A DNA stretch of 64,000 nucleotides, from the NCBI GenBank assembly GCA_902168185.1, contig CABHOV010000061.1, forward strand, positions 207,491-271,490, in the 5' to 3' direction. The notes under the pieces were generated by a model. The model did not search any database. It was not told the DNA's origin and worked only from the letters and a program-made list of their open reading frames with translations. Positions 46,393-55,513 of the stretch are shown piece by piece. Each line of letters opens with the position of its first letter. Positions within the stretch are counted from its first letter, which is position 1. Made by a program: the position numbers and the translations under genes. Source of the DNA: an uncultured Bacteroides sp. (lineage in GTDB: Bacteria > Bacteroidota > Bacteroidia > Cytophagales > Cyclobacteriaceae).

Positions 46393-46945
46393 CTATATCT
46401 GTTGACTCAGATTGAGCAATGTGCTTGATACCCGCAGACCGCGCAGATCAAGCGTTGATTTATTTACTGCAAATCCGAGCTTGTTCTTCTCTCTTTGAAA
46501 GCTGATATAGGCACCTTTCCTGGTAAGCCCAGGAGCTTTCGGTAGCAATCAGTATACTTTTCCTGCTGTGTTCTCCACGATGGTGCTGAACATCGAATTT
46601 TGCTCCTTAGGCAGGAACGCGATGTCGCAGGTAGCCTCTTCTGCCGATGTAATTTTCTTTACCGAGGTTGTACTGTTGTTACGGCTTTGCAGTATTTTCT
46701 CTAACTCATCTTGCACATAGGTTTGTCCCACGATGACTACCACTAAATTTTTCCTCGCATCGGCCAGTTAATGTTCTCCATGAACTTATAGAGATTGCCT
46801 GAAACTTTTCATCCTGTGCTTCCGATATTTTAGGTATAAAAAATAAGAGCCGACAGGAAAATGAGTGATACGTTTTTTTATACCGCAGTTGGAGGAGTGA
46901 CGAGATGGTAACATTCATTCCCAATTGAATTAAGAAGGTATACAT
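46393..46945 (-). pseudogene. Decayed YfiR-family (DUF4154) gene, inverted
   Basis: Leftward translation gives the YfiR domain in pieces spread over different frames. AQDEKFQAI lies near 46793-46819, LYKFMENINWPM follows in another frame, VVIVGQTYVQDELEKIL at 46743 and below in a third arrangement, and GAYISFQREKNKLGFAVNKS with LDLRGLRVSSTLLNL close to the stop at 46393-46395. Aligned to the intact copy at 43572 these are in order and collinear, separated by at least three frameshifts, so the gene is broken. It lies between the two receptor paralogues in the opposite orientation to the intact copy. The exact start cannot be fixed. Confidence 0.85.
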
Positions 46946-47011
46946 GTCGCAACTCTATACACTTGTACTGTTTCTTGATAAATACAAGCAAATAACACCT
47001 ATAGTAAGGTA

Positions 47012-47019
47012 TACCTTTG
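47012..47019 (+). promoter_or_regulatory. Candidate -7 box for the TPR regulator
   Basis: TACCTTTG, an exact match to TAnnTTTG, lies 11 nt before the ATG at 47030, implying a very short leader. No TTG at the expected -33 distance is seen. Confidence 0.3.
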
Positions 47020-47029
47020 ATATCAATTT

Positions 47030-48601
47030 ATGACCCTCAGTAGAATATACATCCTGTTAACGTTGGTGCTGCATACTTCATTCTGTGTTGTGCAGGCTCA
47101 GAACAGGACGATCGATAGTCTTACAGCAGTTCTTCAAACTGTTCCCGATGACACCAATAGGGTGAATTGCCTTATTAATTTATGCTATGCTTACGGTGAG
47201 ACAGATATAAACAAGATGCTTGAAACAGCGCATGAGGCATTGGCATGCGCGAAACGAAATAATTTTGAGAGAGGCATGTCGGATGCGTACGGGTTACTGG
47301 GCTCTGCTTATGCAGACGCGGGAAACCAGCGTAAAGCCGTTGAATTCTATTTGGAGTCGCTACGCATCGCAGAAAAGCGAAATGATTTAAAGTTGATGGC
47401 CATTAATTATCATGACCTTGGCTCTTCATACCAAACCGAAGGTAAATACGACGTAGCTATTCAATACTATCAAAAAGCAATAGCCATTTGGAAGCAAACG
47501 GGAAATAAGAGAGGTCCGGTTACAGTCATGTACAACACAGGGTATGTCTACCAGCAACAAGGCAAAGATTCCCTTGCATTGTCGTATTACCATGAAACTG
47601 TAAAGCAAGGCACTAAAATAAATAATCACTATCCCGTACTGTTGTCCATGATCAATATGAGTGGCCTTTATTTGAAGCAAAAAGACTACGGGAAGGCTCA
47701 TGAATATATAGAGAAAGCTTTACAGTTTGCGGCCAATAAAGAAAATACAAATGTACTTTCTGAGATATATGGTGTCTATAGTGAAATATATGCAGCGGAA
47801 GGCAGGCTGGAAAAGGCAAAGGAGATGGCCGAGAAAGGATTGGCTCTGGCGAAACAATATAATATAAAGCTATATACCTCACAAAACTATAAACGCCTTG
47901 CCGATATATATCATTCCCTTGGTAATCCTGCAAAGGCGTATGATTTTTTGTCATCGTATGCTGCATTAAACGATACTATTAAAAGTGAATCCAATCAGGC
48001 TGCCATCGATAAGATGGTGCATAGCTACGAATTGGAAAAGAAGGATATAGAGCTCGCTGCGCAAGTACAGCAATATGAGTCGGGTATATTTCGTAGAAAT
48101 GCATTTATAGGATTACTGATCTGTTTGTTGCTGTTGGCGTTTTTACTGTATAATAGAACAAAATTAATACTGTCCTCCAGGCAACACCAGCTAAAACACT
48201 ACACACAAATACTGCTTGAAAAATCAACAATTATATCCAGCATTACTGAGGAACTGGAAGCATTGAAAAGTAATGCGACAGTCGTTGATGAGAATATGGA
48301 GAAGTTTGGAAAAATACTTCATCTGAAAATTCATACTGAAGATGAGTGGGAGAATTTTAAAAAAGCATTTGACGAAGTGTATCCCGACTTTTTTAATAAC
48401 CTTCGTTACAAGTATCCTGGTATAACGGCAGCTGAACTCAGGCTTGCTGCCATAACGAAGCTGAATTTGTCAATCAAAGAGGCTGCGTCTATGCTCGGTA
48501 TCTCGGCGGAAAGTGTGAAACAATCGCGTTATCGCCTCAAGAAAAGAATAGGCGTTCCGGAAGACTCTACACTGAAAGAGTATTTAGAAGTCACACGGTA
48601 A
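47030..48601 (+). CDS. TPR-repeat sensor with transmembrane helix and LuxR-like HTH
   Basis: A 523-residue protein with a signal peptide or anchor (about 1-24). About six TPR units follow (roughly 55-330; SDAYGLLGSAYADAGNQRKAVEFY, INYHDLGSSYQTEGKYDVAIQYY), then a membrane helix (about 356-374), a short cytoplasmic coiled coil (about 385-430) and a C-terminal LuxR/GerE-like helix-turn-helix with GITAAELRLAAITKLNLS and IKEAASMLGISAESVKQSRYRLKKR. This layout is common in Bacteroidota and links a periplasmic TPR sensor to a DNA-binding domain. Set between the two TonB receptor paralogues, it could regulate them; this is inference. Confidence 0.88.
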   Translation: MTLSRIYILLTLVLHTSFCVVQAQNRTIDSLTAVLQTVPDDTNRVNCLINLCYAYGETDINKMLETAHEALACAKRNNFERGMSDAYGLLGSAYADAGNQRKAVEFYLESLRIAEKRNDLKLMAINYHDLGSSYQTEGKYDVAIQYYQKAIAIWKQTGNKRGPVTVMYNTGYVYQQQGKDSLALSYYHETVKQGTKINNHYPVLLSMINMSGLYLKQKDYGKAHEYIEKALQFAANKENTNVLSEIYGVYSEIYAAEGRLEKAKEMAEKGLALAKQYNIKLYTSQNYKRLADIYHSLGNPAKAYDFLSSYAALNDTIKSESNQAAIDKMVHSYELEKKDIELAAQVQQYESGIFRRNAFIGLLICLLLLAFLLYNRTKLILSSRQHQLKHYTQILLEKSTIISSITEELEALKSNATVVDENMEKFGKILHLKIHTEDEWENFKKAFDEVYPDFFNNLRYKYPGITAAELRLAAITKLNLSIKEAASMLGISAESVKQSRYRLKKRIGVPEDSTLKEYLEVTR

Positions 48602-49315
48602 ATATATCATATATAAGTATATATTTTATCTCAGTTACCTGATACACCAAGCCGCATAAATCAATAAGCATCAAGTTGCAGAGAACACTGCCCCGATAAA
48701 GGGAGCAGGATCGCCCGTGTTTGCAGTTACCTGTAATGTAATTATCAAATCAATTTGATGTATATCTTGTCATATTTTTTGACTCTGACGAAGTCGGGTT
48801 CATTGTAATTCTCCATCGGGATGTAATCGTTATGATGTAGTTGCATGCCCGTTCTACACATGTTAGTTAATAACGCATCTGTCATTTTTAGAGGTATATA
48901 AATACGGCCGTGTTTTCATTTCCGACTACTAACTAATCTTTTGTTATGTATATGGTGTATGCTGGGATGACCAAATAAGGGTGATTTATTATTCCGGTTG
49001 CCATGGATTGGTAGTTGTAATTTTTTAGCGAATTCTTTTAACGATCGTTTTTTTTATATCAAATGATATAGGATATGTCGTGATGAAACAGTGCATTTAT
49101 GCGGTAGCCTGAGCCAGTGCCGGATTCTGAGATGTGCTTCGTTACCTTTGCCGGTATAATGTTGGAATAATATATACTCAGGGAGAGCGATTTGATACGT
49201 AATGGTCAAATTAATTAGCGGATTGCTTTTGTATCAGGCAACATGTAGGGTTGACTAATTGATTCTCTGTGAACTGAACCGTAATCGCACTGTTTTATTA
49301 ATACTATATATAAAT
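48602..49315. other. Intergenic region, 714 bp, no intact gene
   Basis: Stop-rich in all frames, with several AT-rich palindromes, e.g. TATATCAAATGATATA near 49055-49070, and a TACCTTTG -7-like box at 49143-49150. By analogy with 43572, a YfiR gene might be expected before the receptor; only a short DEVGFIV-like reading near 48785 was found, too weak to call. Confidence 0.4.
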
Positions 49316-51514
49316 ATGAGGCAATTCTACTATTTGAGTCACAGAATGTTTATTCAGGTATCATGTGTTATCTTCTTTTTACTATGCTGCTTTTCCTTGA
49401 AGGCACAGCATAGTTCAATGGATTCCACCTATACGGATACACAATTGTACGACATGTCTCTTGAAGATCTGTTGAATTTGAAAATTACGACCGCATCCAA
49501 GCAGGAAGAAACAGTGCGCGAGGCTCCTGGTATTGTTTCCATTGTAACGGCAAAGGAAATTGAATCTTACGGAGCAACCAATCTGGCAGAGGTGCTTGAT
49601 CGGGTAGCGGGTATATATATGACCGGATCCTATACATTAACCAACAACCTTCCGGTAATCCGCGGTGAATCAACAGCACACTGGGCAACCAAGGTGTTGA
49701 TATTGATCGATGGACGACCCTATAGAGACAGTTATCTTGGCGGCACACTCATGGCGGTTATGAATGCCTACCCATTAGAGGCTGTTGAAAGACTGGAGAT
49801 AATTCGTGGTCCGGGATCTGTATTGTACGGTACTAACGCTTTTACAGGTGTTATTAATATTATTTTGAAGCATGCCGATAAAAACGATTTTCGCATGAGT
49901 ACGCGGTATGGAAGTTTCAATACAAGGCAGGCACAAGTATATTCCGGCATCAAGTATAAAGACCTGACGGTAGACGCGAGTGTAAATTTATATACTACGG
50001 ATGGATGGCAATTTACAGCGCGCGATGAACGTGCGATCATTCGGAGTAAAACGGTACCGGTATTTGATTCGATTATAAACCCGGCCCGAACAATCAATAT
50101 GGACAGAAATGATGTAGGGGCTTCGTTGCGGGCAGATTACAAAGGCCTTACTGTTAATACATTTTTTGGACGTTCAAGCTGGCAGGCCATGAATAACGCA
50201 TCGCAGTGGGTGGTGCCTGCCAATGCAGGACCGAATCAAACACCAACCCGCTTCGAAGTATACTCCGACAAAGTGTTGGGAGATATAGGCTATAAAAAAG
50301 ATATTACTTCGTTTTGGACAAGCTCGCTTAACCTTACCTGGAACAGAACAAGGTTTGATTTAAGCCAGGCTGATTTTAAAAACAGGCCGGTAGTAACACT
50401 TGCCAATGATCTGCTGGCCGAGTGGTCTAATACAATAGCGATAAGGAGTGATTTGAATGGAGTGATTGGTTTCACGCTCAATAACCAGCAGGGCTCTGCT
50501 AATGATGAAACGAAAAATGCTAATGGTACTGCATTTACACAGAACCGAGAGCAGTATAATGAAGATCCGTTTTACTATGTGCCGCACTGGAATGAAACCT
50601 GGTATAGTGGCTATGCACAGTTAAGCTATACGCCTTTTGATTATCTGAGGGTAGTCGGGGGAGTACAAGCCAATAAAGTTACGGCACTTGATATGCACTA
50701 TAGTCCGCGGATAGCTCTGATTCTGAAAAATAATTCCGGATTTGGTGGTAAACTGCTATATGGAAGTGCGTTCCGCTCAGCAACACCCGGTGGAGAAAAG
50801 GCAATCGATATACCAGGTGTTCTTCGCGGTAATCCGGATCTTTTACCAGAAGTGGTTAATACATCCGAGGTTCAGGTCTTTATGGCTAAGCGTAAGTTTG
50901 AGACATCTATAAATTATTTTAGAAGTGAACAGTCAAACGAGATTGTACGAACTGCAGCCAATGACCCTGCCAACGAAATTGCCAATACACCACAGTATAC
51001 CAACAGAGGCAGCAAGACATCCTACGGTATTGAAGCCGAGGGTAAATTTTATTTCTCTTCACACTGGAACAGCATTGCTTCATTTGCAATGCAGCGTAGT
51101 AAAAATGATGCCGGGTATAAAAACTACGGAGGCACGCCACTATATATGGCAAAGCTCGGTGTAAACTATGAGAATGCCCGTGGTTTAGACGTAGCGGTAT
51201 TTAATACCTTCTATAGTACAGGTGGGAATATACATGCAAAGTTCTCGTCTGAAAATATACCCGTTAATTTTGCCGGTACACCAACCGATGCAAATCCTGT
51301 AATGAAACCGGTCTGTTACCTGACAGCAAATGTGAGGCTGGAACTGCGTGAGTTTTGGCAGAACCCGGACGTTCCGAATGTAACTGTATTTTGTTATGGC
51401 GTAAACCTGCTGAATCAGAAAGTATATTATCCGGAGTTTTCACGAAGGAATATTAACACATACCAGGGAAGGGCAGGGTTTAATATTCATGCAGGGTTGA
51501 TGTTAAAAGTATAA
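49316..51514 (+). CDS. TonB-dependent outer-membrane receptor, paralogue B
   Basis: A 732-residue product from the ATG at 49316; the frame extends 19 codons upstream to a TTG, but the ATG aligns with the start of paralogue A. It has a signal peptide (about 1-31, ending in SLKAQ), LYDMSLEDLLNLKITTASKQ, a plug domain with SIVTAKEIESYGATNLAEVL and IIRGPGSVLYGTNAFTG, and a barrel ending in NIHAGLMLKV. It is nearly collinear with the gene at 44120 and of the same length. No intact YfiR gene precedes it. A bidirectional terminator follows. Confidence 0.92.
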   Translation: MRQFYYLSHRMFIQVSCVIFFLLCCFSLKAQHSSMDSTYTDTQLYDMSLEDLLNLKITTASKQEETVREAPGIVSIVTAKEIESYGATNLAEVLDRVAGIYMTGSYTLTNNLPVIRGESTAHWATKVLILIDGRPYRDSYLGGTLMAVMNAYPLEAVERLEIIRGPGSVLYGTNAFTGVINIILKHADKNDFRMSTRYGSFNTRQAQVYSGIKYKDLTVDASVNLYTTDGWQFTARDERAIIRSKTVPVFDSIINPARTINMDRNDVGASLRADYKGLTVNTFFGRSSWQAMNNASQWVVPANAGPNQTPTRFEVYSDKVLGDIGYKKDITSFWTSSLNLTWNRTRFDLSQADFKNRPVVTLANDLLAEWSNTIAIRSDLNGVIGFTLNNQQGSANDETKNANGTAFTQNREQYNEDPFYYVPHWNETWYSGYAQLSYTPFDYLRVVGGVQANKVTALDMHYSPRIALILKNNSGFGGKLLYGSAFRSATPGGEKAIDIPGVLRGNPDLLPEVVNTSEVQVFMAKRKFETSINYFRSEQSNEIVRTAANDPANEIANTPQYTNRGSKTSYGIEAEGKFYFSSHWNSIASFAMQRSKNDAGYKNYGGTPLYMAKLGVNYENARGLDVAVFNTFYSTGGNIHAKFSSENIPVNFAGTPTDANPVMKPVCYLTANVRLELREFWQNPDVPNVTVFCYGVNLLNQKVYYPEFSRRNINTYQGRAGFNIHAGLMLKV

Positions 51515-51540
51515 ACGAAGTATATAGATCACCAGCAAAC

Positions 51541-51570
51541 AAAAAAGTCGGACTCACATCCGACTTTTTT
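51541..51570. terminator. Bidirectional terminator between receptor and ROK kinase
   Basis: AAAAAAGTCGGA (51541-51552) pairs perfectly with TCCGACTTTTTT (51559-51570), 6-nt loop. Convergent genes end on both sides, and the stem's A and T ends serve both strands. Confidence 0.85.
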
Positions 51571-51593
51571 TATTTGTAAAGTTTTGCTTCAAA

Positions 51594-52577
51594 TTAATAT
51601 ACCTCTTCTTTTAATTGTTTATTGTCAAGGTAATTCCATACCAGGCTGCTGGCGCCTAATATAGGGGCTGCCTGATTCTGTAAACCAGAAGGCAGAACTT
51701 TTACTTTGCCACGGAACAGCGGCATCAGGTTTGCCTCCATATGTTTGATCGTTGGCTTGAAGATAAGATCTCCTGCTAATGAAAGTCCACCGAATAAGAA
51801 GATTGCTTCCGGATCAGTATGAACAACCGTTTCAGCGAGTTTCATCCCCAGTATCCTTCCGGTATATTCAAAGGCAGCCAAGGCAACAACATCACCGCGT
51901 ACGGCAGCTTCTGTTATCATCTTGGTAGTAAGGTTATCGAAGCTTATACCACGAAGTTCACTTGGTTCAAGGTGATCGGCCAGTAACTTATATACTGTAC
52001 GTTTTATACCCGTTGCCGATACATAGGTTTCAAGGCATCCACGTTTACCGCAGTTACAGAAACGTCCTGCAGGGTTTACCGAAGTATGTCCTACTTCACC
52101 AGCTATACCATGTTTACCATTGAGAAGATGTCCGTTGCATACAAAGCCACTGCCTAAGCCGGTGCCAAGTGTAATGACAACAAAGTCTTTCATTCCTTTG
52201 GCAGAACCATATACCATTTCACCAACCGCTGCAGCATTCGCATCGTTTGTTACAATAGCAGGAATATCAAATTCTTCCCTGAACATATCGGCCAGGGGAA
52301 TGATGCCTTTCCAAGGTAAATTGGTAGCACGTTCAATCGTTCCTTTGTAATAGTTTCCGTTTGCTGCACCTACACCTACGCCGATAAGTTTATGAGCAAA
52401 CGAAATCGTTGCTGTAGCCTTACGAAGCGCTGCTGCCAGGCCGCCAAAGTAATCTTTGAACTCTTCGTACTCGGTAGTTGAAATGCTGCCCTGGAAAACA
52501 ACATTGCCATCGCGATCAACGATACCATACTTGGTATTCGTTCCTCCGATGTCGATTCCAATGGTTAGTTCTTTCAT
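51594..52577 (-). CDS. ROK-family glucokinase-like kinase
   Basis: A 327-residue ROK kinase that phosphorylates a hexose, most likely glucose, with ATP. The N-terminal phosphate-1 motif is GIDIGGTNTKYGIVD; the ROK block is GEVGHTSVNP, and the zinc-binding CNCGKRGCLE (CxCGxxGCxE) follows near residue 178. The VTNDANAAAVGE segment carries the catalytic Asp. It is the third gene of a leftward pgi-pfkA-ROK operon, 39 bp after pfkA, so glucose phosphorylation feeding glycolysis is the natural role. Substrate other than glucose cannot be excluded. Confidence 0.9.
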   Translation of the reverse strand: MKELTIGIDIGGTNTKYGIVDRDGNVVFQGSISTTEYEEFKDYFGGLAAALRKATATISFAHKLIGVGVGAANGNYYKGTIERATNLPWKGIIPLADMFREEFDIPAIVTNDANAAAVGEMVYGSAKGMKDFVVITLGTGLGSGFVCNGHLLNGKHGIAGEVGHTSVNPAGRFCNCGKRGCLETYVSATGIKRTVYKLLADHLEPSELRGISFDNLTTKMITEAAVRGDVVALAAFEYTGRILGMKLAETVVHTDPEAIFLFGGLSLAGDLIFKPTIKHMEANLMPLFRGKVKVLPSGLQNQAAPILGASSLVWNYLDNKQLKEEVY

Positions 52578-52616
52578 GGTAAAATTTGAATTATTGATTG
52601 GTTTGGTTGGACTCTA

Positions 52617-53600
52617 TCAGATCGACAAGATCTTTGCTATACGCATCGATTCTTCGTCAATTTCATGGTGATTCTGCATGATGATGTCGAAATTATTATA
52701 AACAATCTTATTGTCCTTTATACCGACCATCACATCACTTTTTCCATTCAATAAACCTTCTACAGCTGCTATACCCATACGACTCGCCAATACACGATCG
52801 AAGTATGTAGGAGCACCCCCGCGCTGAAGGTGTCCGAGAACTGTAACTTTAATGTCGAAATAGGAAGAGCGCTCCGCTACTTTCTTGGCCAGCGTATGCG
52901 CGTCACCGATCTTCGATCCTTCGGCAACTACAACAAGATTTGACTTCTTGTTGGTTTCTTCTCCTTCACCTAATATTTTATATAGTTCCTCGAAGGACAT
53001 AGTCTCTTCAGGTATAACGATTGCAGCTGCGCCTCCTGCTATACCACTGTTAATAGCAATATACCCGGAGTGTCTGCCCATTACTTCAATAAAGAAAAGT
53101 CGGTTGTGGGAGAGGGCCGTGTCGCGGATTTTATCTATAGCTTCAACAGCGGTGTTGGTAGCGGTATCATATCCGATGGTATAATCCGTACCTGACAAGT
53201 CGTTGTCAATTGTTCCAGGTATACATATAGAAGGTATACCGAATTCCTGGTGGAACTTGTGGAGTCCTGTAAACGTACCATCACCACCGATAGCAATGAG
53301 TGAATCTATACCTTCACTTCTAAGTTTACCCAAAGCTTTCAGTCTACCTTCCGGTGTACGAAATTCTTTGCTGCGTGCTGACTTCAATACTGTTCCGCCA
53401 CGCTGCAGGATGTTACCTACCCACCGTGCGTCCAGTTGTTCGAAGTCACCTTCAATCATCCCTTCATAACCACGCATTATACCTACGCATTCTGTCTTGT
53501 AATACGTACATGCACGTACTACTGCACGGATGGCTGCGTTCATTCCCGGAGCATCGCCACCCGACGTGAACACCCCAATCTTCGAAATTTTATTGCTCAT
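52617..53600 (-). CDS. pfkA: ATP-dependent 6-phosphofructokinase
   Basis: A 327-residue PfkA-type enzyme, converting fructose 6-phosphate to fructose 1,6-bisphosphate. Motifs: GVFTSGGDAPGMNAAIRAVV near the N-terminus, LIAIGGDGTFTGL (the Gly after GGD marks the ATP-using type, as opposed to GGDD of PPi-dependent enzymes), CIPGTIDNDLSGTDYTIGYDTA with the catalytic Asp region, and IEVMGRHSGYIA. The length is normal for the family. Second gene of the leftward operon after pgi (59 bp between). Confidence 0.96.
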   Translation of the reverse strand: MSNKISKIGVFTSGGDAPGMNAAIRAVVRACTYYKTECVGIMRGYEGMIEGDFEQLDARWVGNILQRGGTVLKSARSKEFRTPEGRLKALGKLRSEGIDSLIAIGGDGTFTGLHKFHQEFGIPSICIPGTIDNDLSGTDYTIGYDTATNTAVEAIDKIRDTALSHNRLFFIEVMGRHSGYIAINSGIAGGAAAIVIPEETMSFEELYKILGEGEETNKKSNLVVVAEGSKIGDAHTLAKKVAERSSYFDIKVTVLGHLQRGGAPTYFDRVLASRMGIAAVEGLLNGKSDVMVGIKDNKIVYNNFDIIMQNHHEIDEESMRIAKILSI

Positions 53601-53659
53601 CTGGTTGAAAAATCCATCAAAAATAATGTACTGTTAATATTTTACAATCAATTAGTTTA

Positions 53660-55312
53660 TCATTCCGATTTCAATCGTTTGAAATAATTGATTAACCCGT
53701 TTGTAGAAGAATCGTGAGAAGTGATTTCTTCGGTTGTCGTGAGTTCCGGAAGTATTTTCTTAGCCAAAACTTTTCCAAGTTCAACACCCCACTGATCAAA
53801 GCTGAAGATGTTCCAAATGATCCCCTGGGCAAAAATCTTATGCTCGTATAAAGCGATCAAACTTCCCAACGTTTCAGGTGTCAGCTTTTTGAAGAGTATA
53901 CTGTTGCTAGGTCTGTTCCCTTCAAACACACGGAACGGTGCATGAAAGGCAATAGAATCTTTATCGAGTCCCGCTTTAGCAAGTTCTTGTTCAACTTCTT
54001 CGCGTGTCTTACCGCGCATCAGCGCTTCGGTTTGTGCGAAGTAATTGGAAAGCAATTTATCGTGATGATCGCTGATCGGATTCTGACTGACAGCAGGCGC
54101 TATAAAGTCGCAAGGTATAAGTTTAGTGCCCTGATGGATGAGTTGATAAAAAGCATGTTGACCATTTGTACCCGGCTCACCCCAGATAACAGGACCCGTC
54201 TGATACGTTACAGGCTCACCATTGCGATCAACAGACTTACCGTTACTTTCCATATTGCCTTGCTGAAAATAGGCAGCGAAGCGATGCAGGTATTGATCGT
54301 AGGGTAAAATTGCTTCGGATGCAGCACCGAAGAAGTTATTATACCAGATGCCGATCAGGGCAAGTATGACCGGTATATTTGTTTCGAACGGTTCATTCTT
54401 GAAATGATTATCGACAGCGTGTGCTCCACTCAACAGCTTCTCAAAATTCTCAAAGCCAATGGTACAAACGATGGATAGCCCTATAGATGACCACAATGAA
54501 TAGCGGCCACCTACCCAATCCCAGAATACAAACATATTCTCAGGTGCTATACCAAACTTGGTTACTTCTTTTTGATTGGTAGATACAGCAACAAAGTGTT
54601 TTGCAACTTCACCTTTACCTCCGGTTTTTTCAAGGAACCATGTGCGTGCTGATTCAGCATTCGTCATCGTCTCTTGTGTGGTAAAAGTTTTGGATGCTAT
54701 AATAAATAAAGTCGTTTCAGGATTAACACGCTTTAGCGTCTCTGCTATATGTGTTCCATCTACGTTGGATACAAAATGAGGTGTGATGTTTTTCCAATAG
54801 GGGCGAAGCGCTTCCGTTACCATATAGGGACCGAGGTCTGATCCTCCTATACCAATGTTGACAACATCTGTGATCGTCTTGCCGGAAAATCCTTTCCAGG
54901 TTCCATTGTGAAGATTAGTGGAAAAGTTTTTCATCTGATCCAACACCTTGTTAACATCCTGCATGATATCAGCATCGTCCACCAGGATAGGAGTGTTGGC
55001 CCGATTACGCAATGCTATATGTAGCACCGAACGGCCTTCCGTCTGGTTTATAGCCTCACCACGAAACAAGGCATCGATAGCATCTTTCAATTCTACTTCG
55101 CGTGCTAATGAAATCAATTCCTTAATGACTTCTTCATTGATTATGTTCTTGGAATAATCGACCAGTATATCATTGAACTGTGTGTGAAACTTTTCAAAGC
55201 GACTGGGATCTTCGTCAAACATTTCGCGCATAGGAGTTGCCTGCATTGTTAGAAAAAGCATTTCAAGTCTTTGCCAGGCTGCGGTTTCTGTTGGATTCTG
55301 GTTTGGTAACAT
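53660..55312 (-). CDS. pgi: Glucose-6-phosphate isomerase
   Basis: A 550-residue Pgi interconverting glucose 6-phosphate and fructose 6-phosphate in the cytoplasm. Signature blocks are [71 protein letters not shown] and a C-terminal [18 protein letters not shown], all in the order of the family. First gene of the pgi-pfkA-ROK unit transcribed leftward; the -7-like TATCTTCG upstream on the minus strand differs from the consensus by one base. It lies next to the tex gene but is separated from it by a long hairpin. Confidence 0.97.
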   Translation of the reverse strand: MLPNQNPTETAAWQRLEMLFLTMQATPMREMFDEDPSRFEKFHTQFNDILVDYSKNIINEEVIKELISLAREVELKDAIDALFRGEAINQTEGRSVLHIALRNRANTPILVDDADIMQDVNKVLDQMKNFSTNLHNGTWKGFSGKTITDVVNIGIGGSDLGPYMVTEALRPYWKNITPHFVSNVDGTHIAETLKRVNPETTLFIIASKTFTTQETMTNAESARTWFLEKTGGKGEVAKHFVAVSTNQKEVTKFGIAPENMFVFWDWVGGRYSLWSSIGLSIVCTIGFENFEKLLSGAHAVDNHFKNEPFETNIPVILALIGIWYNNFFGAASEAILPYDQYLHRFAAYFQQGNMESNGKSVDRNGEPVTYQTGPVIWGEPGTNGQHAFYQLIHQGTKLIPCDFIAPAVSQNPISDHHDKLLSNYFAQTEALMRGKTREEVEQELAKAGLDKDSIAFHAPFRVFEGNRPSNSILFKKLTPETLGSLIALYEHKIFAQGIIWNIFSFDQWGVELGKVLAKKILPELTTTEEITSHDSSTNGLINYFKRLKSE

Positions 55313-55422
55313 AAGTAAAAAATTAAGGATGTGCGAAGATAGAGTTTATCGTCAGAAAGCGAAAAATAGCGCAATGATCAACGCTTTAAGTAGAAGTTAA
55401 ATTCAACAAGCTACAGGGCCTA

Positions 55423-55480
55423 AAGCGTAAAAGCCCGAAGCATAAAGTCACACTAACTTTTGCTTCAGGCTTTTACGCTT
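55423..55480 (-). terminator. Long hairpin between tex and pgi
   Basis: 20-nt arms (55423-55442 and 55461-55480; AAGCGTAAAAGCC... against ...GGCTTTTACGCTT) pair with one mismatch, and the loop itself contains a further AAAGT/ACTTT pair, so the hairpin reaches about 25 bp. It sits about 35 nt past the tex stop codon in the direction of transcription, so it is probably the tex terminator. The flanking AGAAGTATAAAGTA words also occur near 36934. Confidence 0.65.
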
Positions 55481-55513
55481 ACTTTATACTTCTGATTTGA
55501 AGCATTCAGCTTT

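Noticed and set aside
48780..48845. Possible YfiR remnant before the second receptor (DEVGFIV-like reading)
   Set aside because: Only about seven residues resemble the family and no collinear flanking segments could be found, unlike the pseudogene at 46393-46945.
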